Shown: positions 13,377 through 15,286 of the stretch, one piece after another
How the letters are laid out: the number at the start of each line of letters is the position of its first letter
How positions within the stretch are numbered: the first letter of the stretch is position 1
Source of the DNA: Pirellulales bacterium
GTDB taxonomy: Bacteria; Planctomycetota; Planctomycetia; Pirellulales; JAICIG01
Assembly (NCBI GenBank): GCA_025924495.1
Contig: JAICIG010000168.1
Coordinates: 1-15,286 of the forward strand
DNA: 15,286 nucleotides
Direction of reading: 5' to 3'
The notes under the pieces: model-generated
The model's database searches: none
What the model saw: the letters and a program-made list of their open reading frames with translations, nothing else
What the model was told of the DNA's origin: nothing
Translations under genes and position numbers: made by a program

Positions 13377-14864
13377 ATGCACGCACATCTATCGAAGGTC
13401 AGCTTGCTGGCAGCAGCCGCTTTCTGCGTGGCGGGCTGCGCTACTGCTGCGAAACAACTAGATGCCGAGCCAAGCGGCATTCGCCGAGCGCCCTCCGAGC
13501 CAGCGCGCTGGCAAGCCCCGGGCGGCATTCCTCCTGGCGCCCAATCGGGGCCAGCTCAAAATGCCAACCCCAATGCGCCGGCGGCCACACTGCCGCCGCT
13601 GGCCGCCTCGGCCAGCACCGGAGCGCCGCCTGCCAATCCGTCTGCTTCCATGCGTCCGCCCCAGGGCGCCGCTCCGCCCGCATCAGCTCTCTCTGGAGGA
13701 AGCGGAAAACCTGCGCCGGCGTTACAGGATGTGATGGCGGAAATCGCTGCGCTGGGCGACGTCAACCCCGCCGTACAAAAGCGGCTGGTCGAAGAATTGC
13801 GGCAAAGCGATCCGGCGCTGTGGCCGCTCTTGACGCAGCAAATCCGCGCGACGCTCGCCTACCAACAGCAGCGGGCGGCAAAAACTGCTGGGCATCCGGC
13901 GGCGACGCCTGGTGCGATGACGCCTGCCTCAATCGCAGAAAGCAATACGAGCAGTGCGCCGCCGGCGCGTCCGGCCGGTGCGCCGATACAGCCCGCCGCG
14001 ACGGGCGCCCCACAGCAAGTCGCCGCAACTCAACCCGCGCCTGGCGGCGGGGCGGAACTCAAAACTTCGGCCACGGAATCTGCGGCGGCCACGGCGAATC
14101 AGGCCGTCGACAGCCCAATCAAGCAGGTTTCTTACGAAGAACCCATGGCGCCGGGCGACTACGATTCGCAACTAAGCGAAGCCATCAAGGCCCTGGAAGT
14201 CCAGACGCGCGAGCCTTCGCAAGCGCCCGAGGCGGTAGCTCGGCAAGCCAAATTGCGGATGCTGTACCTGGTGGCGGGACGGCGCGACGATGCCTTGCGG
14301 CCCATTTCTGGCGCCGGCACAGCGCAACAAGAGTATTGGTCCAAGCAGTTGTATGCGTTAAGCACGTATCTTGACTCGCAGCGGATCTCCGACGACGGTT
14401 GGCGCGCCGCCGAGACGGTCTCGCACCTGACTCACGCCGCCGCCAGCTTGAGCGAGTTGGGCCCGCTGGTGGTCAAGAACCTCAGCTTCTGCACCGAAGT
14501 CAGCAGTTACGGCGTTTATAAGCGGACCGAACGCAACGAATTCAAGCCGGGCCAGCAGATCCTGCTGTATGCCGAGGTCGAGCACTTCAAAAGCGAGGAG
14601 ACGCGCGAAGGCTTCCACACCGCCCTGCAATCGAGCTATCAGATTCTCGATTCACAAGGCCGTCGCGTCGCGCACGACGACTTCGCGCTCACCGAAGAGC
14701 ATTGCCAAAACCGGCGCCGCGATTACTTCGTTCGCTACTTCCTCACGCTGCCCACGCAGATTTACGAAGGACAGTACACGCTGGAACTGACCGTCGAAGA
14801 CACCCTGGGCCGCAAGATCGGTCAGTCGACCATCCAGTTCGGCGTGCCGAACAAGGCCAAATAG
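13377..14864 (+). CDS. Large lipoprotein with Ala/Pro-rich linkers and a C-terminal beta-rich domain, unknown function
   Basis: The only long gene on the plus strand, 495 residues. Residues 1-21 are a lipoprotein signal (K7, hydrophobic 9-18, lipobox VAGC with C21). Residues 25-112 and 170-250 are Ala/Pro/Gln-rich linkers. A small helical segment lies between them at about 115-165 (LQDVMAEIAALGDVNPAVQKRL). Residues about 262-360 are helical (SEAIKALEVQ, RQAKLRMLYLVAGRRDDAL). The C-terminal domain (about 365-490) is beta-rich: VVKNLSFCTEVSSYGVYKRT, FKPGQQILLYAEVEHFKSE, SYQILDSQGRRVAHDDFAL, then FLTLPTQIYEGQYTLELTVEDTLG, a pattern like an Ig-like sandwich. I do not recognise a named family. I use the ATG at 13377 because the lipobox then sits at the usual distance and a promoter candidate lies just before it. 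An ATG at 13308 with AGGAGG only 4 nt away would add 23 Arg-rich residues. The frame continues open further upstream, but only as antisense to the hydrolase. Confidence 0.87.
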   Translation: MHAHLSKVSLLAAAAFCVAGCATAAKQLDAEPSGIRRAPSEPARWQAPGGIPPGAQSGPAQNANPNAPAATLPPLAASASTGAPPANPSASMRPPQGAAPPASALSGGSGKPAPALQDVMAEIAALGDVNPAVQKRLVEELRQSDPALWPLLTQQIRATLAYQQQRAAKTAGHPAATPGAMTPASIAESNTSSAPPARPAGAPIQPAATGAPQQVAATQPAPGGGAELKTSATESAAATANQAVDSPIKQVSYEEPMAPGDYDSQLSEAIKALEVQTREPSQAPEAVARQAKLRMLYLVAGRRDDALRPISGAGTAQQEYWSKQLYALSTYLDSQRISDDGWRAAETVSHLTHAAASLSELGPLVVKNLSFCTEVSSYGVYKRTERNEFKPGQQILLYAEVEHFKSEETREGFHTALQSSYQILDSQGRRVAHDDFALTEEHCQNRRRDYFVRYFLTLPTQIYEGQYTLELTVEDTLGRKIGQSTIQFGVPNKAK

Positions 14865-14874
14865 CCGCCGCAGC

Positions 14875-14895
14875 GACGCCGGGCCGTTGGCGTTT
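14875..14895 (+). terminator. Weak hairpin just after the lipoprotein gene
   Basis: GACGCC (14875-14880) pairs with GGCGTT (14889-14894), including one G-T wobble, across an 8-nt loop, 10 nt after the stop codon. The T-run is only three bases (14893-14895), so termination here is uncertain. Confidence 0.28.
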
Positions 14896-15195
14896 CGATC
14901 TCTGCATCTGCTTCCGGCGCAAGCCTGGCTGGGTATCAAGACGGCCTTCAAGGTTCCAGCAGTCCCATCGTCTGCCAATTCCTTACTCGCTTGCCCGCCT
15001 TCAAGCACGTTCCTTCGTCAACGCTCCCCACCTTGCCCCGTTTCGAACGAAGGTTCTGGAGAGAATCGCATTTAATTGCCGGGAACAGAAAAGCGATATG
15101 AGGGCAAACTAGAATCTGGGCCTGGCGACTGCGAACCTTTCGACTGGCAACCGCGTCATTAGATCGGTCGCCGTCTGGCCCTGGAACTCCAATCT

Positions 15196-15201
15196 AGGAG
15201 G
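15196..15201 (+). promoter_or_regulatory. Perfect Shine-Dalgarno AGGAGG before the ATG at 15210
   Basis: AGGAGG is spaced 8 nt from an ATG, the best-placed ribosome binding site in the plus-strand part of the window. It argues that translation truly begins at 15210, although that frame closes after seven codons. Confidence 0.65.
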
Positions 15202-15209
15202 ATAACGAA

Positions 15210-15286
15210 ATGACCCTGCGTTTAGCCCGCTAGAACGCGTCACGCTCCGATTCCAAGAGTTTGGATTTCCACTCGTCGTTGATCGA
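15210..15286 (+). pseudogene. Start of a gene cut by the window edge, apparently frameshifted after codon 2 (or a 7-codon leader peptide)
   Basis: ATG at 15210 with a perfect AGGAGG 8 nt upstream opens only MTLRLAR before TAG (15231-15233). The frame one base earlier is open from the same place to the window end and reads like protein (PAFSPLERVTLRFQEFGF, then PLVVDR). It has no start codon of its own and is closed upstream by TAA at 15203-15205. Adding one C to the CCC run at 15214-15216 would join the ATG to it and give M-T-P-A-F-S-P-L-E-R. The simplest reading is a one-base deletion in a homopolymer: a real mutation or a sequencing error. The alternative is a true seven-residue leader peptide before a gene that starts beyond the window. 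Only about 25 codons are visible, so no family can be assigned. Confidence 0.35.

Larger units (their letters stand above)
14865..15209. other. 345-bp non-coding region after the lipoprotein gene
   Basis: Apart from the weak hairpin right after the gene and the ribosome binding site at 15196-15201, I see nothing in it. No open frame looks like protein, and no convincing promoter was found. Confidence 0.5.

Noticed and set aside
15101..15112. Short ATG frame (MRAN) after the lipoprotein gene
   Set aside because: Four codons, no ribosome binding site and no context.
1..15286. Search for tRNA, rRNA, CRISPR, insertion sequences and integration sites
   Set aside because: No cloverleaf-like segment, array, transposase, integrase or terminal inverted-repeat pair was recognised by eye; a tRNAscan/ISfinder run would settle this.

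Overview
The window looks like chromosome from a planctomycete, most likely of the Pirellulales type. The evidence is GC-rich DNA and several lineage-typical protein designs: a secreted DUF1549-type protein with a CX4CH motif, an ECF sigma/anti-sigma pair, a Tat-exported Gfo/Idh/MocA oxidoreductase, an HTTM-domain membrane protein, and a zinc-ribbon + GYF_2 membrane protein. This placement is inference from protein style. There is no rRNA or other marker gene here. I see no tRNA, rRNA, CRISPR array, transposase, integrase or phage gene.

Thirteen of the fifteen calls lie on the minus strand; read in transcription order (right to left) they are as follows. A lipase-like alpha/beta hydrolase (13244-12027) diverges from a lipoprotein on the plus strand (13377-14864). 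A Tat-exported oxidoreductase follows (11703-10423). Next come a zinc-ribbon/GYF_2 membrane protein (10136-9171) and a small exported protein (9111-8512), probably one transcription unit. Then a P-loop NTPase with a membrane hairpin between its Walker motifs (8370-6877), and a small lipoprotein (6607-5921) closed by a very clear terminator. An isolated, extremely Cys-rich secreted protein (5482-5027) has its own candidate promoter, long leader and strong terminator. A two-gene membrane module is translationally coupled: a single-pass protein (4812-4099) overlapping an HTTM protein (4102-3026).

The left end is a tight cluster. An ECF sigma factor (2839-2255) overlaps a membrane anti-sigma-like protein (2255-1599) by 1 nt. 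Five nt later comes a secreted helical, lysine-rich protein (1593-718), and 72 nt later the first 215 codons of a DUF1549-type secreted protein that runs off the window (645-1). The layout suggests an envelope-sensing regulatory module whose product, or target, is a large secreted enzyme-like protein.

At the right end, a perfect Shine-Dalgarno sequence precedes an ATG that opens only seven codons. Restoring one C in a CCC run would join this ATG to a frame open to the window edge, so this may be a frameshifted gene start, a sequencing error or a leader peptide. The most interesting items are the Cys/His-rich secreted protein with its leader, the membrane-inserted NTPase, the sigma/anti-sigma/helical protein/DUF1549 cluster, and this broken start. 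I see no complete defence system or biosynthetic cluster.
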